Shown here piece after piece: positions 63,238 through 64,000 of a stretch of DNA of 64,000 bases; the stretch's first letter is position 1, and each line of letters begins with the position of its first letter. The DNA comes from an uncultured Sphingomonadaceae bacterium (GTDB lineage Bacteria; Pseudomonadota; Alphaproteobacteria; Sphingomonadales; Sphingomonadaceae), in contig CANNCV010000001.1 in NCBI GenBank assembly GCA_947503245.1, positions 124,001-188,000 of the forward strand, written 5' to 3'. The translations under genes and the position numbers were made by a program. Below the pieces are notes generated by a model that saw nothing but the letters and a program-made list of their open reading frames with translations, ran no database searches and had not been told where the DNA came from.

Positions 63238-64000
63238 ATGACCACAACTCCGCAAATTTCTGGCGAACGCATCGCACAGATTGAGGCACGCTTTGATGAG
63301 CTGCAGGCCAAAATGGCATCTGGTGTATTGGATGGCGATGCCTTTGTGGCGGTATCAAAAGAATATGCGGAGGTTGAACCAGTGGCGAAGGCCGCTGCCG
63401 AAGTACGCCGTTTGCGCGCAGAGATGGCTGTTTTGCAGGGGTTGGTGACCGAGGCCGGTCAAGATGCCGAAATCAAGGCGATGGCAGAAGAAGAACTCTC
63501 CGATCTGCAAACCCAATTGCCCGAGGCCGAACATAGCCTGGCGATTCAGCTATTGCCCAAAGACAGTGCGGACGAACGCCCCGCGATGCTGGAAATCCGT
63601 GCAGGCACAGGCGGCGATGAAGCGGCTTTGTTCGCAGGCGATCTGTTCCGCATGTATGAGCGTTTCGCGGCAGAACAGGGATGGCGGGTTGAGATGATCA
63701 GTGCCAATTCTGCGGACCAAGGCGGGTTTAAAGAGGTTGTGGCCAATGTCACGGGCACAGGCGTGTTTGCCAAGCTGAAATTTGAAAGCGGCGTGCACCG
63801 CGTGCAACGTGTGCCAGTGACCGAAAGCGGCGGGCGCATTCACACATCAGCCGCCACCGTGGCCGTTCTGCCCGAACCAGAAGATGTGGACATTGACATT
63901 AACGATCAGGACCTGCGCATAGATGTTTTTCGTGCATCAGGTGCTGGCGGACAGCATGTTAACACTACGGATAGCGCGGTGCGGATTACCCATATCCCGA
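63238..64000 (+). CDS. prfA: Peptide chain release factor 1, N-terminal part (runs off the window)
   Basis: 254 codons visible. N-terminal helical domain, then [68 protein letters not shown], and the catalytic GGQ at 237-239 in [11 protein letters not shown]. It reads UAA and UAG and frees the peptide. Starts 6 nt after hisS. The C-terminus lies beyond the window. Confidence 0.97.
   Translation, partial: MTTTPQISGERIAQIEARFDELQAKMASGVLDGDAFVAVSKEYAEVEPVAKAAAEVRRLRAEMAVLQGLVTEAGQDAEIKAMAEEELSDLQTQLPEAEHSLAIQLLPKDSADERPAMLEIRAGTGGDEAALFAGDLFRMYERFAAEQGWRVEMISANSADQGGFKEVVANVTGTGVFAKLKFESGVHRVQRVPVTESGGRIHTSAATVAVLPEPEDVDIDINDQDLRIDVFRASGAGGQHVNTTDSAVRITHIP

Overview
The window is a stretch of chromosome from an alphaproteobacterium, most likely a sphingomonad (Sphingomonadales). 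The evidence is gene content and order: hslO-argF-argD, gapR (DUF2312), yebC-ruvC-ruvA-ruvB-ybgC-tolQRAB-pal, xseA beside purD, a DUF2093 gene next to an M23 peptidase, a very large TonB-dependent receptor, and a C-minus L36. The genus is not decided by what I can see; the moderate GC content and style would fit Sphingorhabdus/Parasphingorhabdus-like genomes. Genes are tightly packed. Many start and stop codons overlap (ATGA, TAATG, ATGxCTAA), and several strong hairpin terminators separate units.

Layout. 1-6.9 kb: the start of metF behind an ArsR-methyltransferase regulator (SahR type) with a near-perfect operator; two small lipoproteins; a beta-lactamase-fold lipoprotein; then argD-argF-hslO behind a recognisable promoter. 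7.0-10.3 kb: tRNA-Arg(CCG) followed by a decayed island with two different broken tyrosine recombinases, one intact cargo gene (SHOCT, membrane segment, SH3-like domain) and AT-rich filler. 10.3-16.9 kb: TetR and a small membrane protein with a perfect palindromic operator, a PEBP-family protein, an AraC regulator, a membrane diguanylate cyclase, an M14 carboxypeptidase and two DUF4136 lipoproteins. 17-21.4 kb: galE, rpmJ, a HAD hydrolase, pyk, gapR, ybjQ.

21.6-31.4 kb is the Holliday-junction and Tol-Pal block. A parDE toxin-antitoxin pair plus an unrecognised third gene sits between ruvA and ruvB, and every junction from parD to ruvB overlaps, so ruvB is probably translated and transcribed with the cassette. 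31.4-40 kb: M16 peptidase, penicillin-acylase-type Ntn hydrolase, clpB with a possible heat-shock promoter. 40-48.4 kb: TonB receptor, M23 peptidase, DUF2093, and xseA/purD, whose divergent start codons share two bases. 48.6-52.9 kb: a VWA lipoprotein with a 17-proline tract and a TonB-plug-like segment, then OmpA-BON, a 31-residue membrane peptide, a membrane-anchored HhH protein and an SDR. 53-64 kb: an apparently exported KatG, etfBA behind an ACGT-repeat dyad, sucC without sucD, ppa, an M61 peptidase, hisS, and prfA running off the end.

The items I would look at first are the ruvA-[parD-parE-unknown]-ruvB insertion, the OmpA-BON/31-aa/HhH cluster, the TonB-plug-like VWA lipoprotein, and the intact cargo gene of the tRNA-Arg island. 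I found no CRISPR array, complete insertion sequence, rRNA or complete prophage.
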